DNA from: Legionella_C sp048541585
Lineage (GTDB): Bacteria > Pseudomonadota > Gammaproteobacteria > Legionellales > Legionellaceae
NCBI RefSeq assembly: GCF_048541585.1
Contig: NZ_CP183308.1
Span: forward strand, 1-64,000
Length of the DNA stretch: 64,000 bases
Reading direction: 5' to 3'
The notes under the pieces were generated by a model. The model was not told the DNA's origin and searched no databases. It saw only the letters and a program-made list of their open reading frames with translations. This document shows positions 10,244-19,598 of this stretch, in pieces (position 1 is the stretch's first letter; the number at the start of each line of letters is the position of its first letter). The translations under genes and the position numbers were made by a program.

Positions 10244-11236
10244 CCTGACCTCCCTGATGATTTTTGATATAGTCACCAGCCTTTGACTGCGCTTTATTGT
10301 TTTGAAGCGGCCTGACTTTGGAGCGATAATCTTCAACGATTTCTTTAAGGGCTATCTGCATCTCAACGGTATCAAAATCAATGCGGCTGATTTGGTAAGG
10401 AGTAAGTCCGCGACAGTCTGCCGCATTGACATCACCCCAAACCGTGCCAAATTCATACCAAGCTGTCGTCTTGCTTCCACCTGAACGATACGGGCCAGTT
10501 TTGATTGGAAGACGCACCAAGACTGTTTTTTTTCAACACAGCGTCTCTTGCCTAAGATTTTTTTCTTTTTCGAACAAAATGTACCGCCACCGGATAAGAC
10601 GATGGCCCGTTTTTCACGCTGCGCCTTGTGCAGAGCCTTTTCTGCCTGTGAGGCGCTTAAAATATCTTTATCTTTCCTACAGAAATTAATGCGGTTGTAT
10701 TTATAGACCGTACGGCAGGTGATGTTTTGCGCTTTGAAAATGCCAGGCACACCACTTTGAAGCTGACCGTCTTTAACCTCTTCGGCCACGCCACCCAAAG
10801 CGCCCATCTCAACTGCACCTTCTGAAAAATCATTGCTTTCTTCGTTTTTAACCGGGATGCAAGCCCCGTCACTGCAGGGTGCCGTATCAGGATTTTTACC
10901 TGCCTGTTCATAATCTTTTTTGGCCTGATTCTGTGAAGCTTTATCAAGAGGCCTTTCTTTATTTTCATATGCCTCCTGGTAAAGATCTTCTGCCTCTGCA
11001 TCGCTTTCTACAAAGCGTTTGCCTGCCGTTTCCAGCTCGCCTTTCTGGGAGGGTTTCAGCCCTGCCTCTTTTGGGTTTTGAGTAAAATCAGGCAACTCGT
11101 TTGTATTAAACTTTTGAAACAGAGATCTGCCCTCACCTGATTTTTTGCGTGCAAACTGCAGCCCTTCCGAATAATCGCTAGCAAAGGAAGAACTTACTGT
11201 CATGGTAGCCAGCATTAAGCCCAAAGCCCCTTTCAT
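10236..11236 (-). pseudogene. traN: TraN-like mating-pair stabilisation protein, short form, frameshifted
   Basis: TraN is an outer-membrane, Cys-rich adhesin of F-type systems. One frame (10352-11236) carries the signal peptide (SSSFAS), two Cys clusters and the C-terminal landmark WCVFQSKLARIVQ, then runs out of frame at QLGM. A second frame (10236-10520) supplies the missing ending, with DCRGLTPYQISRIDF as expected for TraN. The change lies near 10449-10456, where one extra base would join QLGM to EFGTVWGD. The stop overlaps the traF start, supporting it as the natural end. At about 333 residues it is much shorter than F TraN (602), lacking most of the variable central region. Confidence 0.82.
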
Positions 11237-11661
11237 AACACCTCCCCTTTCAGATCGCCTCGCTCATGGATCAAGACAAGCGCATCAGAAAGCGCCAAAT
11301 TGCCGCGGACCACATCAAATATCTTGCCTTTACTTACGACAAGAGTCGGGACCGCATCAATGCCAAAATCCTCAAAAGCAACCGGATCAATCTGGATGGA
11401 CAGTTCAGGATACCGCCTGGTCATCTCTGAAAGTATCAACGCAGTTTTTGGCATGCTGTTATCCATAAGGCCATTCAATATCACCGTGACATGAAGACGC
11501 TCTGCCTGCTCAAAGCTCTGTTTAAGAAGGCTTTCTGGCATGGAAAAGCTTACAAAAAGACGCTTTTCGACTGCCTGCGGACCGTGTTTAATCCGTTCGC
11601 CCTGCCCTGCCAGAGCAAACGTGTTGAAAAGAACAATTAACAGCATGATTAACAGGCGCAT
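11233..11661 (-). CDS. trbC: TrbC F-type pilus assembly protein
   Basis: The 142-residue product has a signal peptide (cleaved near FALAG) and the F-type TrbC domain: FVSFSMPESLLKQ, then DPVAFEDFGIDAVPTLV, a thioredoxin-like remnant also found at the C-terminus of TraW. It is a periplasmic protein required for pilus assembly. Its ATG overlaps the upstream small membrane gene by 13 bases, and its stop overlaps the traN start by four. In some plasmids trbC is fused to traW; here they are separate. Confidence 0.9.
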   Translation of the reverse strand: MRLLIMLLIVLFNTFALAGQGERIKHGPQAVEKRLFVSFSMPESLLKQSFEQAERLHVTVILNGLMDNSMPKTALILSEMTRRYPELSIQIDPVAFEDFGIDAVPTLVVSKGKIFDVVRGNLALSDALVLIHERGDLKGEVL

Positions 11662-11861
11662 CGCTTGCTCCTTAAAAGCGAGGCTGCTTTAAAATGATTT
11701 AACGTTGCCAGCAGTACTAATAAGGCGATTAAAATGGTGTCTGAGACTTGGACAGTAGGGTTTTTTTGCGACAGGGCATAAGCGTACTTTAATAAAAGCA
11801 ATGGGATAAAACACATCAGAAAACCCATTGCAAGAACAAATAATGTGGTTATTCCTTCCAT
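11649..11861 (-). CDS. Small membrane protein in the tra operon
   Basis: About 70 residues with two hydrophobic segments (near residues 6-28 and 38-56) and a short basic Cys-containing tail. I do not recognise the family. The ATG at 11861 has GAAAGGGG seven bases upstream; a TTG one codon before gives the longest frame. The same frame stays open far upstream (to about 11970) with hydrophobic content, so it may once have been continuous with the truncated gene at 11942-12118. It lies between traU and trbC, where F carries small accessory genes. Confidence 0.55.
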   Translation of the reverse strand: MEGITTLFVLAMGFLMCFIPLLLLKYAYALSQKNPTVQVSDTILIALLVLLATLNHFKAASLLRSKRCAC

Positions 11862-11941
11862 CAAATACCCCTTTCCCTTCCGAAGGGATACGATGGCATA
11901 ATCAATTAAAGGAAGAATAGATATAAAAAGAAAACCAGCTG

Positions 11942-12118
11942 CTAAAACCCTGAAAATAAAAGTATTATAAAAAGCCCTTCAAAATTCCCTAAAAACTGCT
12001 GCTGAAAAACTTTAGGCGAAAACAGCAAATACAAAACCTGTGCAATAGCGGCATAATAAATCACAAAAAGGCATGCCGGCATGAGATTTTGATGAAGGCT
12101 TTGTTTGTTAATACGCAT
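11942..12118 (-). CDS. Small membrane ORF, probably truncated by a frameshift
   Basis: A 58-residue frame with a good AGGAG site before its ATG, starting 15 bases after the traU stop. It has one hydrophobic segment (CLFVIYYAAIAQVLYLLF) and ends at LLFSGF. If one T is added to the five-T run on the minus strand (plus 11969-11973), the frame continues as FYNTFIFRVLAAGFLFISIL into an open hydrophobic stretch that leads into the next gene. So this is likely the broken 5' part of a longer membrane protein. The function is unknown. Confidence 0.45.
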   Translation of the reverse strand: MRINKQSLHQNLMPACLFVIYYAAIAQVLYLLFSPKVFQQQFLGNFEGLFIILLFSGF

Positions 12119-12133
12119 GATTAAACTCCTTTT

Positions 12134-13102
12134 TTATATTAATGTGCAGTTTCGTTTACGCCACACCAGCATTCCGTACTGATCGGTTTGATGCGGCTTT
12201 ATTTTGCCTGCTTCCATTTCAAGCGCTGAAAACCCCGATGGATAACAGTGACGGCCATCGGCCACCTGGTTGACCCATTCATAGCGGTAGCGTGATTTAG
12301 GCGTAACTGGAAAATTATATGTTCTGCAGGTCAGACCATCTTTACCGATAGAATCAGTCAGCATCTGCTGGCGGTGAAGCTTGTAGTTCATCCGCTCAGT
12401 TAAAAGAAAAGCCATTTGTACCGGTGATAAAGGGGATGTGATATGTCCTGTCAAAGGATAATGTGATCCCTGGGCACCGGCACACCAGAAAAGACTGTCC
12501 AAAGCCTGTTTTAAGGTGGTTGAAGATATGGCATCTGCAGCACAGGAAGACTGGGCAGCAGCATTGGCAAAAAGAGCAGCATCAGGGTTTAAAACAAAAG
12601 CAAGAGAGGAATCACGCCAAGAGGGGTCGAGTTCCGTCATCCACAGTACATCAAAATCCCCGCCTTCCTGACAGCTTAAAGAGGTCAAAAGGTTAAGCCA
12701 GACCATTAAGGGGTATTTATACCAGTGCACATGATAAAACGCATGGCGCTCTTGAATCCCATTCTGAAGTCTGCCACCTCTTTTATGGCTTTTGGCAAGC
12801 TTCACACCACCCAGATTAACAAAACAATATGGGGTATCTGTGACATCGGCAAGCGCTATGGGTTCCCAGTACCCAATCTGAAGCCCGATTCTTGAACCAC
12901 AGGTATTGATAATGCTTTTAGGGTTTGGGGTATCTCGAAGCCCGTCACGGCTTTTAACAATATTGGAATGGCCAATGGTTAAAGGAAACAGGCAACGGTA
13001 GCAGACATCCTTAAAGGGATTGACAAAATGACCGTCACATTTTTCAGCCTGGAGGATTCCTGGAAGCATTAATAAAGATAAAAGCAACACCCTAAATCTC
13101 AT
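12134..13102 (-). CDS. traU: TraU conjugal transfer protein
   Basis: TraU is a periplasmic, Cys-rich protein of about 330 residues needed for DNA transfer and pilus assembly. The product here is 322 residues with a signal peptide (cleaved near ILQAE) and many cysteines, including KDVCYRCLFP, NTCGSR, FWCAGAQGSHYPLTG and the ending VWRKRNC. These are strong TraU family signatures. Two ATGs lie six bases apart; the second (13102) has GGAGG six bases upstream and is preferred. The start lies inside the traW stop region. Confidence 0.94.
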   Translation of the reverse strand: MRFRVLLLSLLMLPGILQAEKCDGHFVNPFKDVCYRCLFPLTIGHSNIVKSRDGLRDTPNPKSIINTCGSRIGLQIGYWEPIALADVTDTPYCFVNLGGVKLAKSHKRGGRLQNGIQERHAFYHVHWYKYPLMVWLNLLTSLSCQEGGDFDVLWMTELDPSWRDSSLAFVLNPDAALFANAAAQSSCAADAISSTTLKQALDSLFWCAGAQGSHYPLTGHITSPLSPVQMAFLLTERMNYKLHRQQMLTDSIGKDGLTCRTYNFPVTPKSRYRYEWVNQVADGRHCYPSGFSALEMEAGKIKPHQTDQYGMLVWRKRNCTLI

Positions 13103-13727
13103 GACCATCCTCCCCGATTAAAGGTTCTTGAATAACCAAGGCCATCCCGTCTCTTGTCACGAAAGCCGGCATCTGGGTAATGCCAAATTTATTGCAAATC
13201 ACCCCTTTCTGATCGAAATAAACCGGTCCGTTAAGCATTTTTTCTGCAGTAGAGACACTGCCGCCAGTTAAGATAAACCGGGCATTTGAAGTGAGACGCT
13301 TTGACATTTTCACAGCCCATAGAAGCTGCGCCCTGTCATCAGCATTGAAGAATAAAAGTTCTGGTTGATAGTCAGGCAACAAGGTTAAGACATTGACTGA
13401 AACACCGGCAGCCACGATGACTTTACTGCTAACATCTGTCACATTGTCTCGAACAGAAGCCACCGGCGTATAATGATGCACTTTAGCATGTCTGCCCTGC
13501 TTAAAATCAAGTGCTTCTGGTCTGTCGGCATAATCACGCGCTCTGTCCTGCCACCTGCGCGCCATCTCATCGGTATTTAATCCGGCCGCCTTTAACTCCA
13601 TCAGTTTTACAAGACTCATCTCCTGGACCGGCCAGAGCTCGCCTTTCACGCCTAAGTTTTTTGCAAAAATCACGGGAACCGCAAGCAATAAAGTGCTTAA
13701 ACCTGCCACCCTAATAAACCCTTTCAT
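13092..13727 (-). CDS. traW: TraW conjugal transfer protein
   Basis: A 211-residue protein with a signal peptide (VPVIFAK) and the TraW opening NLGVKGELWPVQE, which in this family follows the cleavage site. The C-terminal half holds the TrbC-like domain, including VYFDQKGVICNKFGITQMPAF. TraW works with TraU and TrbC in the periplasm to build the pilus. The ATG overlaps the trbI stop and has AGGAG upstream; the stop overlaps the traU start. Confidence 0.93.
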   Translation of the reverse strand: MKGFIRVAGLSTLLLAVPVIFAKNLGVKGELWPVQEMSLVKLMELKAAGLNTDEMARRWQDRARDYADRPEALDFKQGRHAKVHHYTPVASVRDNVTDVSSKVIVAAGVSVNVLTLLPDYQPELLFFNADDRAQLLWAVKMSKRLTSNARFILTGGSVSTAEKMLNGPVYFDQKGVICNKFGITQMPAFVTRDGMALVIQEPLIGEDGHEI

Positions 13728-14131
13728 GACGCGCTCCTTTGCATGGGTTGGGATACCTGATCTTTAGCAGGATTTTTTTTCATCTTATGGGCAATGAATT
13801 TAAGAAGCACATCGGTTTTATCCCCAACGCCGGCATAAACGCTCGCTTCAGGCACAATCACCCAGTTGTTTTTCAAAGACTGCTCTTTTAAAGTGTCGTT
13901 CATTGCCTGAGCAAAACGCCGTGTCAGTACCTGTCCCTGTTTTTCACCGATCTGGCGTCTTTCAAGTTCTCTTGCAAATGCACTGATGGCACGTCCCTTG
14001 TCAAAAGCCACTATTTTTTGCGGTATGGGTGAAAGCACGCTGTATCCTGCCATTAAAATAAGACTTAAAAGAGCGCCCATCATGAATACACGCCAAAAGC
14101 TTAAGTCTTTCATCCAGTTCACACGATTCAT
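13724..14131 (-). CDS. trbI: TrbI F-type inner-membrane protein
   Basis: The 135-residue product has one N-terminal membrane helix (about residues 13-34) and a periplasmic domain, matching F TrbI (about 128 residues), which affects pilus retraction. A short segment with VAFDKGRAISAFARELERR is typical of the family. The start shares one base with the traC stop and the stop overlaps the traW start, as in the F gene order traC-trbI-traW-traU. Confidence 0.88.
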   Translation of the reverse strand: MNRVNWMKDLSFWRVFMMGALLSLILMAGYSVLSPIPQKIVAFDKGRAISAFARELERRQIGEKQGQVLTRRFAQAMNDTLKEQSLKNNWVIVPEASVYAGVGDKTDVLLKFIAHKMKKNPAKDQVSQPMQRSAS

Positions 14132-16701
14132 TATTTAACCCCAAGCTTTTCAACGATGAGCTCCACCGCCTCATCAATAGGCATCCCGGATTTAACCAGG
14201 CGCTCAAGTGCATCAAATTCATCACCTTTGGTCGAAAATAAAATGCGTGAAAACGGATCGGAAAAGTAACGGTGAAAGGTATACACCTGGCCATACTGGA
14301 CCATAACGGATGCAAACCCCTGAGAACCTGCCTCCCCAAATTTTCTCAAAAGATACTGCTGTTGTTCATTGAAAGCTTTCGGGTTGTCTTTTAAAAAATC
14401 GTTTAAATCACCCGGCAACAGAGTATGATGAATGGAAGAACAAGCCTTAATCGCTCGCCCCTCGACTGTCGCGCTTAAATCATCAAGCATCTGGGTCAAT
14501 ACCCCGAAACCACCATTGTGCTTTCTGGCTGTTCGAAATCCCTGCATGATGAAATTAGCAGTAATTTCATTATCCCCACCGGTTAAATGTCTCCACGCCT
14601 CATCAATGACACAGCGTTTATGTCTCTCACGCGGTCCGTGGTAAAACTGACCTTGAATAATCACAATCATGACAAACATCACAATCTTTAAAAGCTCTTT
14701 GTTTTTTTCAAGTGCACCCAGCTCAAATACCACCAGGGGATTGGAGTTAAAAGCCGGTGTGTCGCCGTTAAACATGTGCCCGTACAGGTTCCCTGTGGTA
14801 AATTTTTTTAAATGGGTGATTAAATCAGAAAGACGTCCATCATTGAGGTGCTCGGTTTTGAGAAGGATTTTTAAGTTGTCTACCACATCATCAATGGACG
14901 CTTTCGCCTGATTTTTCTCCCAGGACATCAGTACGGCATCGAGCAGATAATCCATTTGGATGGATTCAAGAGGTTCTGTGGGGGATGCCATAATCGCCAG
15001 TAAATCACGAATTTGAATACAGTTATCAACCTGCTCTCCATCAATCTCGGTATGCCCTTCAAAATCAAACAGGGTGAAAGGATTTAAGGCAATGGATGCC
15101 GCATCAATGTAAACCCCACTCAAAGCCTGGCATAAGTGTTTATAAGAGCCACCGATGTCAATGATAAACACCTGCTCACCTTTGGCCAGAGCATTGACTA
15201 CACGATACTGCTCAAGATGCGATTTACCAGAACCTGATGTCCCGCAGGTGGTGTAATTGTAATTGCTGATGGACAGATTTTTGTCATCAAAAGTATCAAT
15301 AAAAGCAACCTGGTTACGAAAGGTTGGCAGCATCATCCCCTGTCTTGAGCCTTTAAAATCAGAAATGATGGGTAAAAGACCCGCCACATTAACATTGGTC
15401 AGCGTTTTGGTTTCATCGAGTACTTCAAGGCCACGCCAGAGCCCTTCCGAAGGCATAAAAGGCAGAGAGGATAGAAAACGAAGCCACTGTGTGCATTTCG
15501 CAGGCCTTATTTCAAAATTCAAAGCCCTGTAACTTTCCACAGCCTCTGCAATATGGCGCTCATGAGAAACATGGTCGGTAAAGAGCACCAGGTTATAACA
15601 GGTTGGAAACAGAGCCATTTCATCACGTGAAAGACCATCGTTGACCTCACTCCAGTCGCTCAATTCGTCCTTTAAAAACAGGTTCATGAAGTTTTGAATG
15701 CCGTTGTTGTTTTTGTTAAGGCTGTAGGTCATTCTTTTAGCTTTTGCCCGCATTTTTGTCTGATTTTTGCCGTGGATGGCCACCGAAATTAAAAAAGGGC
15801 AGGAAATGTTTTTCTTAGCCTCATACAGGTTTGAATACAAATCCGCTGTCTGCCAGAGAGTAAAGTTTTCAGGGTACTTGTGAAGCTTTAAATTCACAGC
15901 TGTTGTTTTAGTCGTGATCCCTTTATCACTGGGCACGTCCATATCAATAAAATCATCAAATACGCTTAACGCCGCCCCTTTTTCAAGAAACTGCTCAATC
16001 AACGGCTCCTTGTCACTTATTTCATCGATTTGGGGCCATTCAATATTGCCTTTTTTCGGGGTCACCAAAGCGTTTAACAGACTGCCAAGCGCTGTTGCCT
16101 CCATCAATCGATTATCAATCCCCAGGACGTTCAGCTCTGAGGCGATGGTGCTTAAAAGTGATGTCATCATGGATTCACGACTTTCCCCTTTTTTAGCTGA
16201 AAAAAAGACAAATACCCTATAATCACAAAGGCAAGCGGAAACACCAGCCTTGTTGGCATATCCTCCGTGAATGGCATTTTTATGATAATCCATGCTTTTT
16301 TGGGCAATCTTTTGATAAAGACCGCCTTTTTTCATAAAAGGGGCAAAGCCCTCATCAATGACCGACCCTACCATGCCATGCTTATAAAGCATGAACTGGG
16401 CAATAACATCATTGGGCAGCTTGTTTTTCAGCATATCCGCCAGTGCTTTGGACAAAGATTCACTGGCGCCGGACAAAGGGGCTAGTTCAAAACCAAAACC
16501 AATGCTCTGGGCATTAAAAAATAGATGGTTGCGCACAGTCTCATAAGGCAAGGCCGCTTTTAGGAGCTCTCTCGCAACGGCAAGCGAGGCATTGGCATGA
16601 GCTCTTGCTCTTGCTGTCCCGTCCACATCATAACCCTCACCTGAGAGGCGTGCGATTTTCGATAAAACCTTCACGCCATAATCTTTGATTGGTGCCAGCA
16701 T
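14131..16701 (-). CDS. traC: TraC pilus assembly ATPase (VirB4 family)
   Basis: TraC is the cytoplasmic ATPase that powers pilus assembly. The 856-residue length fits F TraC (875). Walker A is CGTSGSGKSHLEQ near residue 490, followed by FIIDIGGSYKHLC. Walker B is KRCVIDEAWRHLTGG near residue 700. The N-terminal third is the usual TraC-type domain. The ATG lies one base after the traV stop, with a GGGAGGG site. No frameshift is visible here, although neighbouring genes are disrupted. Confidence 0.95.
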   Translation of the reverse strand: MLAPIKDYGVKVLSKIARLSGEGYDVDGTARARAHANASLAVARELLKAALPYETVRNHLFFNAQSIGFGFELAPLSGASESLSKALADMLKNKLPNDVIAQFMLYKHGMVGSVIDEGFAPFMKKGGLYQKIAQKSMDYHKNAIHGGYANKAGVSACLCDYRVFVFFSAKKGESRESMMTSLLSTIASELNVLGIDNRLMEATALGSLLNALVTPKKGNIEWPQIDEISDKEPLIEQFLEKGAALSVFDDFIDMDVPSDKGITTKTTAVNLKLHKYPENFTLWQTADLYSNLYEAKKNISCPFLISVAIHGKNQTKMRAKAKRMTYSLNKNNNGIQNFMNLFLKDELSDWSEVNDGLSRDEMALFPTCYNLVLFTDHVSHERHIAEAVESYRALNFEIRPAKCTQWLRFLSSLPFMPSEGLWRGLEVLDETKTLTNVNVAGLLPIISDFKGSRQGMMLPTFRNQVAFIDTFDDKNLSISNYNYTTCGTSGSGKSHLEQYRVVNALAKGEQVFIIDIGGSYKHLCQALSGVYIDAASIALNPFTLFDFEGHTEIDGEQVDNCIQIRDLLAIMASPTEPLESIQMDYLLDAVLMSWEKNQAKASIDDVVDNLKILLKTEHLNDGRLSDLITHLKKFTTGNLYGHMFNGDTPAFNSNPLVVFELGALEKNKELLKIVMFVMIVIIQGQFYHGPRERHKRCVIDEAWRHLTGGDNEITANFIMQGFRTARKHNGGFGVLTQMLDDLSATVEGRAIKACSSIHHTLLPGDLNDFLKDNPKAFNEQQQYLLRKFGEAGSQGFASVMVQYGQVYTFHRYFSDPFSRILFSTKGDEFDALERLVKSGMPIDEAVELIVEKLGVK

Positions 16702-16702
16702 A

Positions 16703-17005
16703 CTAGGCCCTCCCTGCTGTATCGTTTAAAGCAATCGAATGCTCTGGAATAAGCCCGCCGTGGGTATTTTTGTGCGGAGCAATCCACAAAGTACCTGCAA
16801 TATTCTTATTACTCTTTGATAACGCGCTGTCCTGAAAGACCGAACGTTTATGGTAAGTCCCTTTAGGCTCTGTCATCGCATGGACCTCATCGATGGTCAG
16901 GCAGGTATCGCCTGCGGTCTGGTTGCAGCCGAACTTATCGTTCATGGTTGAGCAGCCGCTCATTAAAATCATCACGGCTGTTAACACCATCATTGTTGCT
17001 TTCAT
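16703..17005 (-). CDS. traV: TraV outer-membrane lipoprotein
   Basis: The 100-residue product has a lipoprotein signal with lipobox LMSGC and two further cysteines (FGCNQTAGDTCLT), the TraV/VirB7 pattern. TraV anchors the TraB-TraK core ring to the outer membrane. It is shorter than F TraV (171), and the truncation is at the C-terminus. The start follows CAGGGG, three bases after the traB stop. Confidence 0.88.
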   Translation of the reverse strand: MKATMMVLTAVMILMSGCSTMNDKFGCNQTAGDTCLTIDEVHAMTEPKGTYHKRSVFQDSALSKSNKNIAGTLWIAPHKNTHGGLIPEHSIALNDTAGRA

Positions 17006-17008
17006 TGA

Positions 17009-18328
17009 CTACCCCTGTGTTGAAAGTTGACTGCCGGCACTATAATCCTCACCGCTTTTGTTAATTTCTCTCAGAATCGACTCAGGGATACCGGCCTCTT
17101 TAGTTGAGTAACTGGATTTATCCTGTGTTTCACCAGAGCGCCTGATTGGTGTCTCATCCTCATCAGATAAAAGACTGAAGCCGTCTTTAAACACAATGTT
17201 CACGAGATTTCCGGCACCGACCTGAATGACCGGGTGGTACTGCTCGGCGCGCTTAATGTAATAACTGGATAACTGATCGGCGGCTTTTGATGCACCGCCA
17301 AGGCCGGCATAAGCACCTATTTTATCGCTTGGAACTACGCTGGTTGCGCCAAAAGGTCCGATACTTTGAACGCTTTGTGCATATTGGGCGGCACTGGCAA
17401 TGCCTGATAAAGCCCCGCTGATGCCAGCCCACTGGACCACTTTGCCATCGCGCATTAAAGGGCGTCCCTTGATGCCGACCTTGCCGGCAAAAAAGGCCCA
17501 TCCGCTCACCGATTTATCGAGAATGGAACGCCCCTTTTGCGCACAGGATATTTTATCGAGCGTGACATAGGCTCTTTCGCTGGAAATATCACCATAAGTG
17601 CTTGCAGTCACAAAACAGCCCTTTAAACGAGACTGTTGATTGTTGGGCAAAGTCCCCTGAGTAATGAGTTTAAACAGCATCACCCCGTTGTTCTTTTTGG
17701 CACCATTAACAGACGCATCGGCATCAGCACCACCCAAAACCACGGCTTTGACAAAAGTCCCGCTGGGCACGTAATTACTGGCGTTTTTACTGAAAACCCT
17801 CGACTTTGGCGAGTCGTAGTTAAAGCTTACGGTATGAATGCCGGAAGACTTGCTTAACTGATGCGTCTGGGCAGGAGCCATTTGAGTACCGTTATAGCCA
17901 AGACCGCTTAAATCACCTTTTGAGGCCAGCATAATCTCGGCTGTTCCATCTCCTTTCACCTTGGCCTTGTTCAATTCTTTTGTGAGTTTTTCAAGGAGTG
18001 CCGCTTCCATTTTTTCAGGCTCAAAACGGTTTGATTTTGCTTTTGTTTTTTTAAGCGCATCTTTTAATTCAGAAAGCTCTTTCTTCAAATCCGTCAACTC
18101 CATTTGCTGGGTAGTCATTGCACTGGCGGCATCCGCATCAGAAAAGGTATCATCGACAATGCCGTTAAAAACATGCTCATCTTTTTTATTGTCTTTTTTC
18201 ACACCCTCAGCAGGTCCTGAAAAAAGGGTGACAAGGCTTACCAGCACAATCACCACAATGGCAGCCATTAAGGCCATAGTCTTATATTGCTTAACCCGGT
18301 GTTTGATATTGAGATTAAATTTAGCCAT
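17009..18328 (-). CDS. traB: TraB core-complex scaffold (VirB10-like)
   Basis: A 439-residue protein with a cytoplasmic N-terminus, one membrane helix (about residues 19-36), a Lys-rich coiled coil (about 75-110) and a C-terminal VirB10-like beta domain containing RGSILDKSVSGWAFFAGK-type core motifs. TraB spans from inner to outer membrane and joins TraV and TraK. The start at 18328 overlaps the traK stop; the frame extends to 18385, but those residues lie in traK. Confidence 0.92.
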   Translation of the reverse strand: MAKFNLNIKHRVKQYKTMALMAAIVVIVLVSLVTLFSGPAEGVKKDNKKDEHVFNGIVDDTFSDADAASAMTTQQMELTDLKKELSELKDALKKTKAKSNRFEPEKMEAALLEKLTKELNKAKVKGDGTAEIMLASKGDLSGLGYNGTQMAPAQTHQLSKSSGIHTVSFNYDSPKSRVFSKNASNYVPSGTFVKAVVLGGADADASVNGAKKNNGVMLFKLITQGTLPNNQQSRLKGCFVTASTYGDISSERAYVTLDKISCAQKGRSILDKSVSGWAFFAGKVGIKGRPLMRDGKVVQWAGISGALSGIASAAQYAQSVQSIGPFGATSVVPSDKIGAYAGLGGASKAADQLSSYYIKRAEQYHPVIQVGAGNLVNIVFKDGFSLLSDEDETPIRRSGETQDKSSYSTKEAGIPESILREINKSGEDYSAGSQLSTQG

Positions 18329-19030
18329 GAGACACCGCCAAAACCCTGACCACATCAATGGTCTGATTGGGATAAATAACCTCATTTTTTACTAAAAGTG
18401 CACGGGTTTTATTGTCCTTAAACCAGCGTTGGTCAAAACGAATCGGTTTGGATGAGCGGTTGGCCAGCAAAAATTTCTGAGAAACGGTCTTCTCATCAGA
18501 AAGTGAAAAGGCAAGCTCGGCTTTTAAAGACGGCTTTAAATAAATGGGCCTGACTTTAATGGCGTTAGCCTTAAATCCAGGAATGGCCTGTTCACGCTCA
18601 GTGGCGCTCACCAGTGATTTAATTTTCTCAGCATAAGTGTCTTTGGGCTTTTCTTGACGCGCCACTTTTTTAGCCGGCGTCCTTTTTTCAAAAAAACGGA
18701 TGGTCTCGCCCGTTGATTCTGAAACTGTGACCATTGCTGAAAAATGCCGGCCGCCTTTGGTGGTGACAAAAAGCGTAAACGGTCTGTCATCGAGTGCATC
18801 GAGATACACACTACCATCATCATCGCGCTCCACGTTTAAATAGTTTTGCGGGAAACGAAGCTTAATGATTTTGTCTTTTTCAAATAAAAGCCTGTTGTAA
18901 TTGTCTTTGCTGATTTGAATAGTCACGTTTTCATTTTCCTTGACCGGCACTCTGTCTCGGCGAGCACTGTCTGTGTGCCTGTCGCAAGAACGCCTACAAG
19001 CAGTGTTTTAAACAATAATTTTTTATCCAT
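18321..19030 (-). pseudogene. traK: TraK secretin-like core protein, frameshifted after the signal peptide
   Basis: TraK is the VirB9-like outer-membrane core component. The body (18321 to about 18950) has the TraK fold signature with VYLDALDDRPFTLFVTT. Its signal peptide lies in another frame: starting at 19030, MDKKLLFKTLLVGVLATG leads to TQTVLAETE and then goes out of frame. One extra base near 18949-18955 joins VLAETE to VPVKENENVTIQ. The start overlaps the traE stop (ATGGATAA) and has GGAGG upstream. Without correction the product would have no export signal. This could be a real mutation or a sequencing error. Confidence 0.85.
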
Positions 19031-19592
19031 TTTTGACATCCTCCACTTTTTCAAACGAGACAATCGTAAGACGACCCAGGTGATACTGATATTTAAGACG
19101 GTAGTGAACCTTTGCGTCAGGCAGCGCACGATTTCCCACATAACGCTTCAAGCTTCCGGTAACCAGTGTAATCAAGCCTTCAGGGCTCGACTGAACCGAC
19201 TCAATATCAAAATAACTGGATATCTTGTTTTTCATGACCTGCGTCTGCTCTTTTAAAAGCACCTGACTTAAGTCGTGATAAGCATCTGAGCTGACATAAT
19301 TTAAAAGCCTGGCGTGATTGGATTTCACGGTGTTTGGGCTGACATTAAAGCGGGTCAGAATAAAATTTTCACTGAGCTGGTTAAGATAGTGAACATCAAC
19401 TTCACTGCCGGCACGGAAGTATCCTTGATTACCAAAAAATGGGGTTACCTCGACTTTCTGGTGCAACAGCGCATACCAGCTGAGGCCTGCCAGCATCAAA
19501 TTACTTATAATCATCACTGAGGCTGTCACCACCCAAAAATTAAGGCGCTTTTTAAGTATGGTCTCATTGCTTGCATTAAAATAACTCATCAT
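19023..19592 (-). CDS. traE: TraE inner-membrane core protein (VirB8-like)
   Basis: The 189-residue product has one membrane helix (about residues 20-43) and a periplasmic domain with the TraE hallmark VEVTPFFGNQGYFRAGSEV. F TraE is 188 residues. It bridges the inner membrane to the core complex and is needed for pilus assembly. Two ATGs are adjacent; AAGGAG favours the second (19589). It lies in the conserved block traA-traL-traE-traK-traB. Confidence 0.94.
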   Translation of the reverse strand: MMSYFNASNETILKKRLNFWVVTASVMIISNLMLAGLSWYALLHQKVEVTPFFGNQGYFRAGSEVDVHYLNQLSENFILTRFNVSPNTVKSNHARLLNYVSSDAYHDLSQVLLKEQTQVMKNKISSYFDIESVQSSPEGLITLVTGSLKRYVGNRALPDAKVHYRLKYQYHLGRLTIVSFEKVEDVKNG

Positions 19593-19598
19593 TACTCC

